Shown here in pieces: positions 17,568-26,046 of a DNA stretch of 64,000 bases. Source of the DNA: Cupriavidus oxalaticus (lineage in GTDB: Bacteria > Pseudomonadota > Gammaproteobacteria > Burkholderiales > Burkholderiaceae). The notes below the pieces were generated by a model. That model made no database searches, was not told where the DNA came from, and worked only from the letters and a program-made list of their open reading frames with translations. Each line of letters begins with the position of its first letter. Positions within the stretch are counted from its first letter, which is position 1. Where the stretch lies: the NCBI RefSeq assembly GCF_004768545.1, contig NZ_CP038634.1, positions 1,860,001-1,924,000 of the forward strand, written 5' to 3'. Position numbers and translations under genes: made by a program.

Positions 17568-18077
17568 ATGAAATCATCGATCCGTGACGATGCGGCGCTG
17601 GCCGCTTTCGTGGGCCCGCGCTACGCGTATTACAGCGGCCGCTGGGCCCTGGCCGAGGCGCGCGGCGGCATGTCGTGGAACTGGGCGGCGTGCCTGTTCG
17701 GCCCGTTCTGGATGGCCTACCGGCGCATGTACTGGCAAGTCGGCGTCTATGCGCTGATCGTCTGCATGGAGCCGGTGCTGCACGCGTTATTCCGCGTCGA
17801 CATGCCGCTGGCGCTGTCCCGGCCGCTGCTTTATGCGCTGGCGCTGCTGCTGGGCATGTATGGCAACCAGCTGTACCGTTGGCAGGCCGAGTCCACCATC
17901 CGGCGCCTGCGTGAATACCACTGGTCGCCGGAACTGGTCCACGATTCGCTGGCGCGCTGCGGCCGCACCAGTTGGCCGGGAGTCTTCGCCATGGGGCTGC
18001 TTCTGGCGGTCATGGCGGTCTCGCTGCGGCCGCTGGCCGGGCTGGTGGCGCACTCCACGGGGCTGGCCGCCGGCTAG
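17568..18077 (+). CDS. DUF2628 domain-containing membrane protein
   Basis: 169-residue membrane protein with the DUF2628 signature MSWNWAACLFGPFWMAYRRM followed by YWQVGVYALIV. Three or four hydrophobic segments follow the soluble N-terminal 45 residues (tail LLLAVMAVSLRPLAGLV). The ATG at 17568 (MKSSIRDDA) is preceded by GGGAGGGGG and preferred over an in-frame start at 17535. Cellular role of the family is unknown. Convergent with the LysR gene downstream; the 34-bp space between the two stops contains a triple 12-bp repeat. Confidence 0.85.
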   Translation: MKSSIRDDAALAAFVGPRYAYYSGRWALAEARGGMSWNWAACLFGPFWMAYRRMYWQVGVYALIVCMEPVLHALFRVDMPLALSRPLLYALALLLGMYGNQLYRWQAESTIRRLREYHWSPELVHDSLARCGRTSWPGVFAMGLLLAVMAVSLRPLAGLVAHSTGLAAG

Positions 18078-18081
18078 GGCT

Positions 18082-18120
18082 CGGCGCTTATACCGGCGCT
18101 TATACCGGCGCTTATACCGG
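18082..18120. repeat. Three tandem copies of a 12-bp unit
   Basis: Unit CGGCGCTTATAC is repeated three times without mismatch and followed by CGG. The array fills the space between convergent genes and its last copy supplies the TAA stop of the minus-strand LysR gene at 18112. Looks like slipped-strand duplication of the 3' end of that gene. Confidence 0.85.
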
Positions 18121-19014
18121 CTCGCGCGACGCGTCGACCAGGTACTGGATCAGGGTCTCGGCGAACTGGGGCAGCTCGCGCCCGGGGCGCCGGACCAGGC
18201 GCAGCTCGCGCTTGGCCCATTCGTCTTCCAGCTGGATAAAGCGCAGCACCTTGCGGCTGGCGTAGCGCCGCGCGCAGCTGTTGGGCACGATGGCAATGCC
18301 GGCGCCGGCCTCGACCATGCGGCACACCGCGTCGAAGCTGCCGACCTGGATGCGCAGGCTGATGCGCTTGCCCATGCCGCTGGCGATGCGGTCCAGGAAC
18401 GACTGGATCGCGCTGAACTGGTTCAGCCCGACAAAGCGGCAGGTATCGAGCAGGTCGGCGAAATGCAGCCGCTTGAACGCCGGCAGCGGGTGGTTCACCG
18501 GTGCGATCACGATCAGCTCGTCGCTGCACAGGTGCATCACGTCCAGGTCCTGGGTCGCGACTTCACCCGCCACGATGCCGAGGTCGGCTGCGCCCGCGCT
18601 GATGGCCGACACGATTTCCTGCGACAGATGCTCTTCCAGTTCGATATCGATGTCGGGATTCTCGGTCAGGAAACGCGACACGCCGGTGGCGAGGAAGGAA
18701 TTGGTGGCGGTGGTATTGGCCAGCAGCCGCACGCGCCCCTTGATGCCCTTGGCATAGGGGCGCAGGTCTGCGTGCAGGCATTCCAGCTCGCGGAAGACTT
18801 CGCGCGCATGGCGCAGCAGCGCATCGCCCGCCGGGGTGAGGCGCACGCCCTTGACCTGGCGGATCAGCAATTGTGTCTGGAACGCCTCTTCCAGCTGCTT
18901 GATCCGGGTGCTGGCCGCCGGCAGCGACAGGAAGCTGCGCTCGGCGGCGCGGGTGAGGTTTTCCGTCTCGCCGACGTTCAGGAAAAGGCGCAGATCGGTC
19001 AGGTCGTAATGCAT
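18112..19014 (-). CDS. LysR family transcriptional regulator
   Basis: 300-residue LysR-type regulator. N-terminal winged helix-turn-helix at residues 1-60 (LTDLRLFLNVGETENLTRAA ... RIKQLEEAFQTQLLIR), linker, then an inducer-binding domain with RVRLLANTTATNSFLATGVS, DLGIVAGEVATQDLDV and GIAIVPNSCARRY. Divergent from the SDR/CoA-transferase pair across 274 bp, the standard arrangement for a LysR activator of the neighbouring operon, so SDR-CoA-transferase control is the obvious inference. The final codons EPV and TAA lie inside a 12-bp tandem repeat. The effector is unknown. Confidence 0.92.
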   Translation of the reverse strand: MHYDLTDLRLFLNVGETENLTRAAERSFLSLPAASTRIKQLEEAFQTQLLIRQVKGVRLTPAGDALLRHAREVFRELECLHADLRPYAKGIKGRVRLLANTTATNSFLATGVSRFLTENPDIDIELEEHLSQEIVSAISAGAADLGIVAGEVATQDLDVMHLCSDELIVIAPVNHPLPAFKRLHFADLLDTCRFVGLNQFSAIQSFLDRIASGMGKRISLRIQVGSFDAVCRMVEAGAGIAIVPNSCARRYASRKVLRFIQLEDEWAKRELRLVRRPGRELPQFAETLIQYLVDASREPV

Positions 19015-19288
19015 GGGCTTCCGTCAGGCCAAAGGCCACTTTTGTGATTCGTGAATTCCAAAGACGCGGGTGCCAATTTATCGTATCCCACGTGGCATTG
19101 ACATCCGGAATGACAGCACTCGGGCGTCGCCGGTCGCGCCGTGCCGATAATCGCACCGGAATTTGGACCGGACCGGCATGTGAACGGCGAATCCGGACGA
19201 TCATCGCGCCGTACGCACGGTGATCACCCCGCCCACGGCGGCAGTGACCGGACGACAGGATTTCAGAAGATTTCAGAGGAGCAAGGCA

Positions 19289-20203
19289 ATGAGCGGTTTG
19301 ATGGCAGGCAAGGTCGCGCTGGTGACGGGCGCGGGTGGCGGGATCGGGCGCGGCATCGCGCTGGCAATGGCCGCCGCCGGGGCCAAGGTGGTGGTCAATG
19401 ACCTGGGCGTGTCGATGACCGGCGAGGGTGGCGACACCGGCCCCGCGCAGCGCGTGGTGGAAGAAATCCGCGCCGCCGGCGGCGAGGCCGTGGCCAACAC
19501 CGACAGCGTCTCGACCTGGAACGGCGCCAACGCCATCGTGCAGTGCGCGCTGGACAATTTCGGCCGCATCGACGCGGTGGTCAACAACGCGGGCAACCTG
19601 CGCGACCGCATGTTCTTCAAGATGAATGAAGAAGAATGGCGCTCGGTGATCGACGTGCACCTGCACGGCACCTTCTTCGTCAGCCGCGCCGCCGCCAGCT
19701 ACTTCAAGGACCAGGAGAGCGGTGCCTACGTGCACATGACCTCGACCTCGGGCCTGATCGGCAACCTGGGCCAGGCCAACTACTCGGCGGCCAAGCTGGG
19801 CATCGCCGCGCTGTCGAAGTCGATCGCGCTGGACATGCAGCGCTTCAACGTGCGCTCGAACTGCATCGCGCCGTTCGCGTGGAGCCGCATGACCAGCTCG
19901 ATCCCCGCTGAAACGCCGGAAGAGAAGGCCCGTGTCGCCAAGCTGCAGAAGATGGAAGCCGGCAAGATCGCCCCCGTGGCGGTGTACCTGGCCAGCGACG
20001 CCGCGTCCGAAGTCAACGCCCAGATCTTCGCGGTGCGCGCAAACGAGATCATGCTGATGAGCCAGCCGCGCCCGGTGCGCTCGGTGCACATGAGCGAAGG
20101 CTGGACCCCGGAGAGCGTGGCCGAGATCGCCATGCCGGCGATGCGCAACAGCTTCTTCAAGCTGGAGCGCTCGCCCGACGTGATCGGCTGGGACCCGATC
20201 TGA
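19289..20203 (+). CDS. Short-chain dehydrogenase/reductase (3-hydroxyacyl-CoA type)
   Basis: 304-residue NAD(P)-dependent SDR. Cofactor motif TGAGGGIG near the N-terminus, NNAG, catalytic Ser in MTSTSG and YSAAK (Tyr165, Lys169) are intact. Length and the long insertion after the Rossmann start (NDLGVSMTGEGGDTGPAQRVVEEI) match the hydroxyacyl-CoA dehydrogenase domain of peroxisomal multifunctional enzyme type 2, so a 3-hydroxyacyl-CoA substrate is likely. Start chosen at 19289 because AGAGGAG precedes it at good distance; an upstream start at 19220 would add unconserved residues. The stop is separated by one base from the next ATG, so translational coupling with the CoA-transferase is expected. 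Confidence 0.9.
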   Translation: MSGLMAGKVALVTGAGGGIGRGIALAMAAAGAKVVVNDLGVSMTGEGGDTGPAQRVVEEIRAAGGEAVANTDSVSTWNGANAIVQCALDNFGRIDAVVNNAGNLRDRMFFKMNEEEWRSVIDVHLHGTFFVSRAAASYFKDQESGAYVHMTSTSGLIGNLGQANYSAAKLGIAALSKSIALDMQRFNVRSNCIAPFAWSRMTSSIPAETPEEKARVAKLQKMEAGKIAPVAVYLASDAASEVNAQIFAVRANEIMLMSQPRPVRSVHMSEGWTPESVAEIAMPAMRNSFFKLERSPDVIGWDPI

Positions 20204-20204
20204 G

Positions 20205-21458
20205 ATGGCGGGGGCGCAATCGCTGCCCGGCACCGCCCGCGGCGCCCTCCAGGGCGTGCGGGTGCTTGACCTGTCGCGCATCCTGGCCGGACCGTGGTGC
20301 GCGCAGAACCTGGCCGACCTGGGGGCCGAGGTCATCAAGGTGGAGCGCCCCGGCGCCGGCGACGACACCCGTTCGTGGGGGCCGCCCTGGCTGCCCGATG
20401 CGAACGGCCAGCCGTCGCGCGACGCCACCTACTTTGCCGGCGCCAACCGCGGCAAGCAGTCGGTGACGCTGGATATCGCCAGCCCGGAAGGGCAGGCGAT
20501 CGTGCGCGAACTGGCGGCGAAGTCGCAGATCGTGCTGGAGAACTACAAGGTCGGCGACCTGAAGCGCTACGGGCTGGACTATGACAGCCTGAAGGCGGTC
20601 AACCCGGCGATTGTCTATTGCTCGATCACGGGCTACGGCCAGACCGGGCCGAGCGCGCACAAGCCCGGCTACGACTTCATCTTCCAGGGCCTCGGCGGCC
20701 TGATGAGCGTCACCGGCGAGCGCGACGACTTGCCCGGCGGCGGGCCGCAGAAGGTCGGCGTCGCGGTGGTCGACATGCTGACCGGCATGTATGCCACGGT
20801 GGCGGTGCTGGCCGCGCTGCGCCATGCGGAACGTACCGGCGAGGGCCAGCATATCGACATGGCGCTGCTCGACGCGGTGGTGGCGGTCGGTGCCACGCCG
20901 ATCATCGCCCAGCGCGTGACCGGCAAGGCCATGCCGCGCTTTGGCAACGCGCACGCCAACATGGTGCCCTACCATGTGTTCGCCACCGCCGACGGTTACA
21001 TGATCGTGGCGGCGGGCAACGACGGGCAGTGGCAGGCCTACTGCCGCGGCATCGAACGCCCTGACCTGGCGGCCGACGAGCGCTTTGCCACCGGCCCCGG
21101 CCGCATCGTCCACCGCGAGACGCTGGTGCCGATGCTGGAGGCGCACATGCGCACGCGCGAGACCGCCCACTGGGTCCAGGCGCTGGAGGCGCAGGGCATC
21201 CCGTGTGGGCCGATCAACGACTACGGCCAGGTGCTGGAAGACCCGCAGGTGCGGCACCGCGAGCTGCAGGTCGACCTGGTGCGCGACGACGGCAGCCTGT
21301 GCCCGACGGTCAAGAGCCCGTTGCGGCTGTCGGCAACGCCGGTGCAGTACGATGCGCCGCCGCCGCGGCTGGGACAGCATACCGGGCGCGTGCTGGAAGA
21401 CGTGCTGGGTTTGTCCGCCGCACGCATTGCCGCGCTGCGGGAGCAGGGCGTCATCTGA
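20205..21458 (+). CDS. CaiB/BaiF (family III) CoA-transferase
   Basis: 417-residue family III CoA-transferase. N-terminal GVRVLDLSRILAGPWCAQNL and ADLGAEVIKVERPGAGDDTR are textbook; the catalytic Asp is Asp190 in GVAVVDMLTGMYA; EGQHIDMALLDAVVA and GIPCGPINDYGQV match the family C-terminal domain. Translationally coupled to the SDR (one-base gap), and both lie opposite a LysR regulator. The pair would transfer CoA to an acid and oxidise a hydroxyl on its CoA ester, either in activation or in product release. Donor and acceptor are unknown. Confidence 0.92.
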   Translation: MAGAQSLPGTARGALQGVRVLDLSRILAGPWCAQNLADLGAEVIKVERPGAGDDTRSWGPPWLPDANGQPSRDATYFAGANRGKQSVTLDIASPEGQAIVRELAAKSQIVLENYKVGDLKRYGLDYDSLKAVNPAIVYCSITGYGQTGPSAHKPGYDFIFQGLGGLMSVTGERDDLPGGGPQKVGVAVVDMLTGMYATVAVLAALRHAERTGEGQHIDMALLDAVVAVGATPIIAQRVTGKAMPRFGNAHANMVPYHVFATADGYMIVAAGNDGQWQAYCRGIERPDLAADERFATGPGRIVHRETLVPMLEAHMRTRETAHWVQALEAQGIPCGPINDYGQVLEDPQVRHRELQVDLVRDDGSLCPTVKSPLRLSATPVQYDAPPPRLGQHTGRVLEDVLGLSAARIAALREQGVI

Positions 21459-21471
21459 AGCACAGGTCCCC

Positions 21472-21494
21472 GGGGGCGCCTGCACAAGGCCCCC
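21472..21494 (+). terminator. Weak terminator-like hairpin
   Basis: Inverted repeat GGGGGC ... GCCCCC with an 11-nt loop, 14 bp past the CoA-transferase stop. No T tract. Confidence 0.3.
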
Positions 21495-21550
21495 GCATCG
21501 CCTAGGCTGTTTCCAGGGCGCAGCGCGCGCCTAACTCCCGGAGACAGCAC

Positions 21551-21757
21551 ATGGATGAGGAAACCTTCAACCTCAGCATCCGCAAGTTCCTCAAGGTCGT
21601 CGGCGTCAGTTCCCAGCGCGAGATCGAGCAGGCGATCGCCCAGGCCATTGCCGATGGCACCATCTCCGCCACCGGACGCTTTCCGGTGACGATGACGCTG
21701 GAACTGCCGGCGGCAAAGCTCAAGGCGAAATTCGACGGCGAGATCCAGCTTGAATAG
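21551..21757 (+). CDS. DUF6494 family protein, 68 aa
   Basis: Short soluble protein starting MDEETFNLSIRKFLKVVGVS then SQREIEQAIAQAIADG, a pattern I associate with DUF6494 proteins of proteobacteria. GGAG sits 8-9 nt before the ATG. The first 45 residues are helical and amphipathic, the last part forms two beta strands (FPVTMTLELPAAKL, KAKFDGEIQLE). No function is known. It ends 6 bp before the stop of the convergent AraC-type gene. Confidence 0.78.
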   Translation: MDEETFNLSIRKFLKVVGVSSQREIEQAIAQAIADGTISATGRFPVTMTLELPAAKLKAKFDGEIQLE

Positions 21758-21763
21758 CGCGGC

Positions 21764-22960
21764 TCAGGCGGGCTCCAGCTCGCCGCGCATCCCCCGCAAC
21801 CGGTACTCGCCTGGCGCCACCCCGGTCCACTTCTTGAACGCGCGATGGAAGGTGCTCGGCTCCGAGAAGCCGAGCCGCAGCGCCACTTCCTGCAGCGTCA
21901 TGCCGGGGTGTTCCAGCATACCGATGGCGACATCGCGGCGCAGGCTGTCCTTGATGCTCTGGTAGCCGCGGCCCTCGTCGCGCAGCCGGCGGCGCAGCGT
22001 CTGCGGCGTCAGCCGCAGCATCTGCGCCATCTGCTCGAGCGATGGCAGTTCGTCGCTCAGATGCGAGCGCAGGTGCTGGCGGATGCGTTCGGCCAGGCAG
22101 CAGCTGTCGCGGTAGCGGATCAGCAGGTTGCGCGGCGCTTCCTGCAGGAAGGCGCGCAGGCTGTCGCCGTCCTGCATCACCGGCAGGCGCAGGCAGGCGG
22201 CATCGAAATGCAGCGCCGTGAACGGCTGGCCGTAGTGCACGGCGGTCTTGAACACGCGTTCGGTGTCGCTGCCGCCCTGCGGGCGTTCGTTGGCCAGGTC
22301 GACGCGGAGCAGCGGGATATGCTGCGCCACCAGCCAGCTCACCAGCGCATAGCCCTGGAACACGAAGGTCGATTCCGCGAAGCTGCGGCAGGCGGAGGTC
22401 GGTGCGCGCCGCTGCAGCCGGATGGAGGCAACCCTGCCGTCGGCGCTGACATGCAGGCGCGGTGTAAAGGCATCGAGATGCAGCCGGTACAGGCGCATGG
22501 CGGCGTGGATCGCGTCTTCCAGCGTGGCGCAATGGATCATGGCCCGCGCCGCCTGGGCAAACGTGCCGGGCGGGACCGGCCGCTCCAGCAGCCCCCACAG
22601 CTCGTCGCGCATGACGCGGCGCAGCGTGCGGATCAGCGCCGCGTACTGCCCCTGTGTCACGCGCGCGCTGGGCGAGGCCAGCAGCGCCGGCGAAACGCCG
22701 GCGCGGCGCAGCAATGCGTCGACGTCGTGACCGAGGCGGCGCGCACCCTGCAGGATGCGGTGCACGTGCTGGATCGCGACAGTGTGGCGTGCCGGGGCCT
22801 GGGCAGTCGTGGCTGCCACGGCTCCCTTGGCGCCCTGGGCTTGTGCCGCGCCGGTCAGGCGCGCGGCGCTGCCGGGCAGCGGACCCTGCGTCAGGGCGCC
22901 GGCGAAGTGCAGCTTGCCCGGTACTGGAGGGCGCAGCGATGGCAGGACAGCGGTGTGCAT
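21764..22960 (-). CDS. AraC family transcriptional regulator (Arabinose_bd-type N-domain)
   Basis: 398-residue AraC-type regulator. The N-terminal ~270 residues match the variable ligand-sensing domain found in OruR/ArgR-like AraC proteins (HVHRILQGARRLGHDVDALLR, LWGLLERPVPPGTFAQAARA, ERVFKTAVHYGQPFTALHFD). The C-terminal double helix-turn-helix spans the last ~100 residues (LEQMAQMLRLTPQTLRRRLR and GMTLQEVALRLGFSEPSTFH followed by RAFKKWTG). Start at 22960 has GAGGAG at good spacing; the frame runs open to 23392 but without conservation. Divergent from the Bug gene at 23239, so it probably controls the Bug, ligase, Bug, hydratase operon. Confidence 0.9.
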   Translation of the reverse strand: MHTAVLPSLRPPVPGKLHFAGALTQGPLPGSAARLTGAAQAQGAKGAVAATTAQAPARHTVAIQHVHRILQGARRLGHDVDALLRRAGVSPALLASPSARVTQGQYAALIRTLRRVMRDELWGLLERPVPPGTFAQAARAMIHCATLEDAIHAAMRLYRLHLDAFTPRLHVSADGRVASIRLQRRAPTSACRSFAESTFVFQGYALVSWLVAQHIPLLRVDLANERPQGGSDTERVFKTAVHYGQPFTALHFDAACLRLPVMQDGDSLRAFLQEAPRNLLIRYRDSCCLAERIRQHLRSHLSDELPSLEQMAQMLRLTPQTLRRRLRDEGRGYQSIKDSLRRDVAIGMLEHPGMTLQEVALRLGFSEPSTFHRAFKKWTGVAPGEYRLRGMRGELEPA

Positions 22961-23081
22961 GGGTCTCCTCGTCACGTGACGCGCCGGCGCGGACATTTCC
23001 GGTCTTTGCGCCACCTTATCAAGCGCCTGCAGCACCGCACAATCGGGATTTGCCAAAGCCTGCCTTTTGCCTGAACGATTC

Positions 23082-23098
23082 GGCCAATCATTTTGGCC
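23082..23098. promoter_or_regulatory. Inverted repeat in the AraC/Bug divergent region
   Basis: GGCCAA-tcatt-TTGGCC, a perfect 6-bp palindrome about 140 bp upstream of the Bug gene and 120 bp upstream of the AraC gene. Candidate regulator site. Confidence 0.35.
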
Positions 23099-23238
23099 CG
23101 TCTGGTCATTGTCCACGCACCGCAGCATCGCGCACTCTCCGGCTAATACAAGAGAACCGGCCCGCCAGCGCGGCCAGTACCGGGTGAACCGGGGCCAGGC
23201 GCCCCAACCGCCCCGGAAAAAACCAAAGGAGACAACAC

Positions 23239-24252
23239 ATGCAGGCAAATCGTCGTGGTGCGGATCTTCGTCATGCATCGAGGCGCTTCGGTGCAGGGCT
23301 GCTGGCGGCGGTGGGCGTGGGCCTGCTGACTTCGGGCACCGCCTGGGCCGAGGCAGCCTTCCCGAGCAAGGCCGTGCGCCTGGTGGTGCCATATCCGGCC
23401 GGCGGCGCCACCGACGTGCTGGGGCGCGCGGTGGCGGATGGCCTGGGCAAGGCCTGGAAGCGCCCGGTGGTGGTGGAGAATCGCCCCGGCGCCAGCAGCA
23501 TGATCGGCTCCGAAGCGGTGGCCCGTGCCGAGGCCGACGGCCATACCGCGCTGCTGACGATTACCACGCTGGTGCAGGCGCCCAGCCTCTACGCCAAGCC
23601 GCCGTTCGACCCGGTCAAGGATTTCGTGCCGGTGTCGGAGCTTGCCACCACCAACCTCGTCTTTGCCGTGCACAGCTCGGTGCCGGCCAACAACCTGAAG
23701 GAATTCATCGAACTGGTCCGCGCCAAGCCGAAGCAGTTCTCCTACGGCTCGTACGGCACCGGCTCGAGCGGCCACCTGTACGGCGAGATCTTTAAGGAGT
23801 CGGCCAGGCTCGACATGGTGCACGTCTCATACAAGGGCGAGGCGCCGGAGCTGAACGACCTGCTTGGCGGCCAGGTGCCGGCCGCCGTCATTTCCGTGAT
23901 GGGCGCCAAGCCGCACAACGCCTCGGGCCGCTTGCGCGCGCTCGCCGTGACCGGCGCGGCGCGCTCGCCGCAACTCCCGGATGTGCCGACCTTCCGCGAA
24001 GCCGGCGTGGCCGGCATGGACGGCCAGGGCTGGTTCGGCCTGTTCCTGCCGGCGGCGACGCCGCGCGCGGTGGTCGACAAGTACGCCGCCGAGGTCAACC
24101 GCATCCTGGCCCAGCCCGAGCTGCGCAAGCGCATGGGCGAAATGGGGATCGTGCTGACCGGCAGCACGCCAGACGCCTTCGCGCAGACCGTGCAGGCCGA
24201 CTACGCCCGCTGGGGCAAGGTGATCCGTATCAACAACATCCGGCTGGACTGA
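23239..24252 (+). CDS. Bug-family substrate-binding protein
   Basis: 337-residue periplasmic binding protein of the Bug family. N-region contains ASRRFGAGLLAAVGVGLL followed by a cleavage zone near TAWAEA, possibly Tat-compatible. Mature marks: FPSKAVRLVVPYPAGGATDV, VVENRPGASSMIGSEAVA, GHTALL, YGTGSSGHLYGEIFK, and DVPTFREAGV. GGAGACAAC precedes the ATG at 23239. First gene of a plus-strand operon with a CoA ligase, a second Bug protein and an enoyl-CoA hydratase, and divergent from the AraC regulator. No membrane transporter subunits are linked. Confidence 0.92.
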   Translation: MQANRRGADLRHASRRFGAGLLAAVGVGLLTSGTAWAEAAFPSKAVRLVVPYPAGGATDVLGRAVADGLGKAWKRPVVVENRPGASSMIGSEAVARAEADGHTALLTITTLVQAPSLYAKPPFDPVKDFVPVSELATTNLVFAVHSSVPANNLKEFIELVRAKPKQFSYGSYGTGSSGHLYGEIFKESARLDMVHVSYKGEAPELNDLLGGQVPAAVISVMGAKPHNASGRLRALAVTGAARSPQLPDVPTFREAGVAGMDGQGWFGLFLPAATPRAVVDKYAAEVNRILAQPELRKRMGEMGIVLTGSTPDAFAQTVQADYARWGKVIRINNIRLD

Positions 24253-24299
24253 TTTTCCATTTTGAATTGAACCGCTTGAACCGCTCACCCCTGCTGCAA

Positions 24300-26012
24300 A
24301 TGAAGCCTGCTACAAGTACCAACCTGCCGTTCCGCTCTCCGGCCTGGCCGCCGGACCTGCCCGCCACGCTGCACACGCCGCGCACCAGCCTGTACTACAA
24401 CGTCGAGGCCGCCGCGCGCCGCTATCCGGACAAGGCCGCGATCCGGTACTTCGGCACCGCGATCTCGTACGCGCAGCTGCAGGACGAGATCGAGCGCATG
24501 GCCGGCTACCTGCAGCAGGCCTGCGGCATCCAGCCCGGCGACCGCGTGCTGCTGTTCAGCCAGAACTGCCCGCAGTTCATCATTGCCTACTACGCGATCC
24601 TGCGCGCCGAAGGCGTGGTGGTGCCCGCCAACCCGATGTGGCTGGAGGCCGAGCTGGCGCACGTGGTCTCCGACAGCGGCGCGGTTGCCGCCTTTGCCGG
24701 CAGCGAGCTGTACCAGTGCCTGTCGCCGCTGCATGGCCAGGCTTTGCGCCACGTGATCGTGCACGACTACGCCGGCATGCTGCGCGACGACGGCGGCCTG
24801 CCGGTGCCGGCATGGCTGCGCGAGCCCGCGCCGGCGCTGCGGGCGGCGCCGTCCGGCGCGATGCCGGTGGCATGGGAGACCGCCAGCGCGGCCGGGCATC
24901 GCCCGCTGCCGCACCAGGCCGGCTTCGACACGCTGTGCATGCTGGCCTACACCTCGGGCACCACCGGCAATCCCAAGGGCTGCATGCATACGCACGGCAC
25001 CATGATGACCGCCGCAGTCGGCTCGCAGATCTGGCGCAGCAGCACGCCCGAATCGGTGGTGCTGGCGGTGGCGCCGATGTTCCACCTGCTGGGCATGCAG
25101 AACTGCATGAATTCGCCGATCTACCTCGGCGCCACCGTGGTGCTGATGCCGCGCTGGGACCGTGCGCTCGCCGCCGACCTGATCGAGCGCTACCGCGTCT
25201 CGGTGTGGGGCGCGCCGCCGGCGATGATGGTGGACTTCTTCTCCCAGCCCGGCATCGCGCAGCGCGACCTGTCGAGCCTGGCCTTCCTCGGCGGCGGCGG
25301 TGCGGCCATGCCCGACGCGGTCGCGAACATGCTGCAGGAACGCTTCGGCCTGCCTTACGTGGAAGCCTACGGCATGACCGAGACCGCCTCGTTCCTCTTG
25401 TCCAACCCGCGCAACAAGCCCAAGCGCGAATGCCTGGGCATCGCCACCTTCGGCGTCGACGCGCGCGTGATCGACCCGCAGACGCTGCAGGAACTGCCGC
25501 AAGGCCAGACCGGCGAGATCGTCGCCCACGGCGGCCAGGTGATGCAGGGCTACTGGCGCAACCCCGAAGCCAACGAGGCCTCGTTCGTCGAGCTCGACGG
25601 CAAGCGTTTCCTGCGCACCGGCGACCTGGGCTTCATGGACGAAGAGGGCTACTTCTTCATGCGCGACCGCCTCAAGCGCATGATCAACGCCTCGGGCTTC
25701 AAGGTCTGGCCGGCGGAGGTGGAAAACCTGCTGTATGGCCACCCGGCCATCCACGAGGCCTGCGTGATCGCCGCGCGCGACAAGCGCCGCGGCGAGACCG
25801 TCAAGGCGGTGATCGCGCTGCGCCCCGAGGCGCGCGGCACCGCCGAGGCCGATCCCGAACGCATCATGGCCTGGTGCCGTGAGCGGCTGGCTGCCTACAA
25901 GGTGCCGCGCATCGTCGAGTTCGTCGAGGCGCTGCCCAAGTCGGGCACCGGCAAGATCCAGTGGCGCGCCCTGCAGGAACGCGAGATGCAGGCCGAAGCC
26001 CCGCGCGCCTGA
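24300..26012 (+). CDS. AMP-dependent acyl-CoA ligase (long-chain/fatty-acid type)
   Basis: 570-residue ANL-family ligase forming an acyl-CoA from acid, ATP and CoA. P-loop YTSGTTGNPKGCM starts at Tyr217; other marks are VEAYGMTETASF, LRTGDLGFMDEEGYFFMRDR, MINASGFKVWPAEVENLLY and the catalytic Lys in PKSGTGKIQWR. The ATG at 24300 was chosen over a TTG at 24267; neither has a good Shine-Dalgarno sequence, so the start is uncertain by 11 residues. Lies between two Bug genes in one operon (gaps of 47 and 34 bp). With the hydratase at the end it suggests uptake, activation and beta-oxidation-like breakdown of one carboxylic acid. Confidence 0.9.
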   Translation: MKPATSTNLPFRSPAWPPDLPATLHTPRTSLYYNVEAAARRYPDKAAIRYFGTAISYAQLQDEIERMAGYLQQACGIQPGDRVLLFSQNCPQFIIAYYAILRAEGVVVPANPMWLEAELAHVVSDSGAVAAFAGSELYQCLSPLHGQALRHVIVHDYAGMLRDDGGLPVPAWLREPAPALRAAPSGAMPVAWETASAAGHRPLPHQAGFDTLCMLAYTSGTTGNPKGCMHTHGTMMTAAVGSQIWRSSTPESVVLAVAPMFHLLGMQNCMNSPIYLGATVVLMPRWDRALAADLIERYRVSVWGAPPAMMVDFFSQPGIAQRDLSSLAFLGGGGAAMPDAVANMLQERFGLPYVEAYGMTETASFLLSNPRNKPKRECLGIATFGVDARVIDPQTLQELPQGQTGEIVAHGGQVMQGYWRNPEANEASFVELDGKRFLRTGDLGFMDEEGYFFMRDRLKRMINASGFKVWPAEVENLLYGHPAIHEACVIAARDKRRGETVKAVIALRPEARGTAEADPERIMAWCRERLAAYKVPRIVEFVEALPKSGTGKIQWRALQEREMQAEAPRA

Positions 26013-26046
26013 GGGCGGCGAAACCCGGAACAAAGAGAGACACAGC

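Noticed and set aside
19038..19066. LysR-box-like sequence in the LysR/SDR divergent space
   Set aside because: Only the outer CTTT/AAAG pair is symmetrical; the inner bases do not match T-N11-A symmetry well.
22961..23392. Upstream extension of the AraC-type gene to 23392
   Set aside because: Overlaps the start of the Bug gene; the ATG at 22960 has a good ribosome site and the conserved start.
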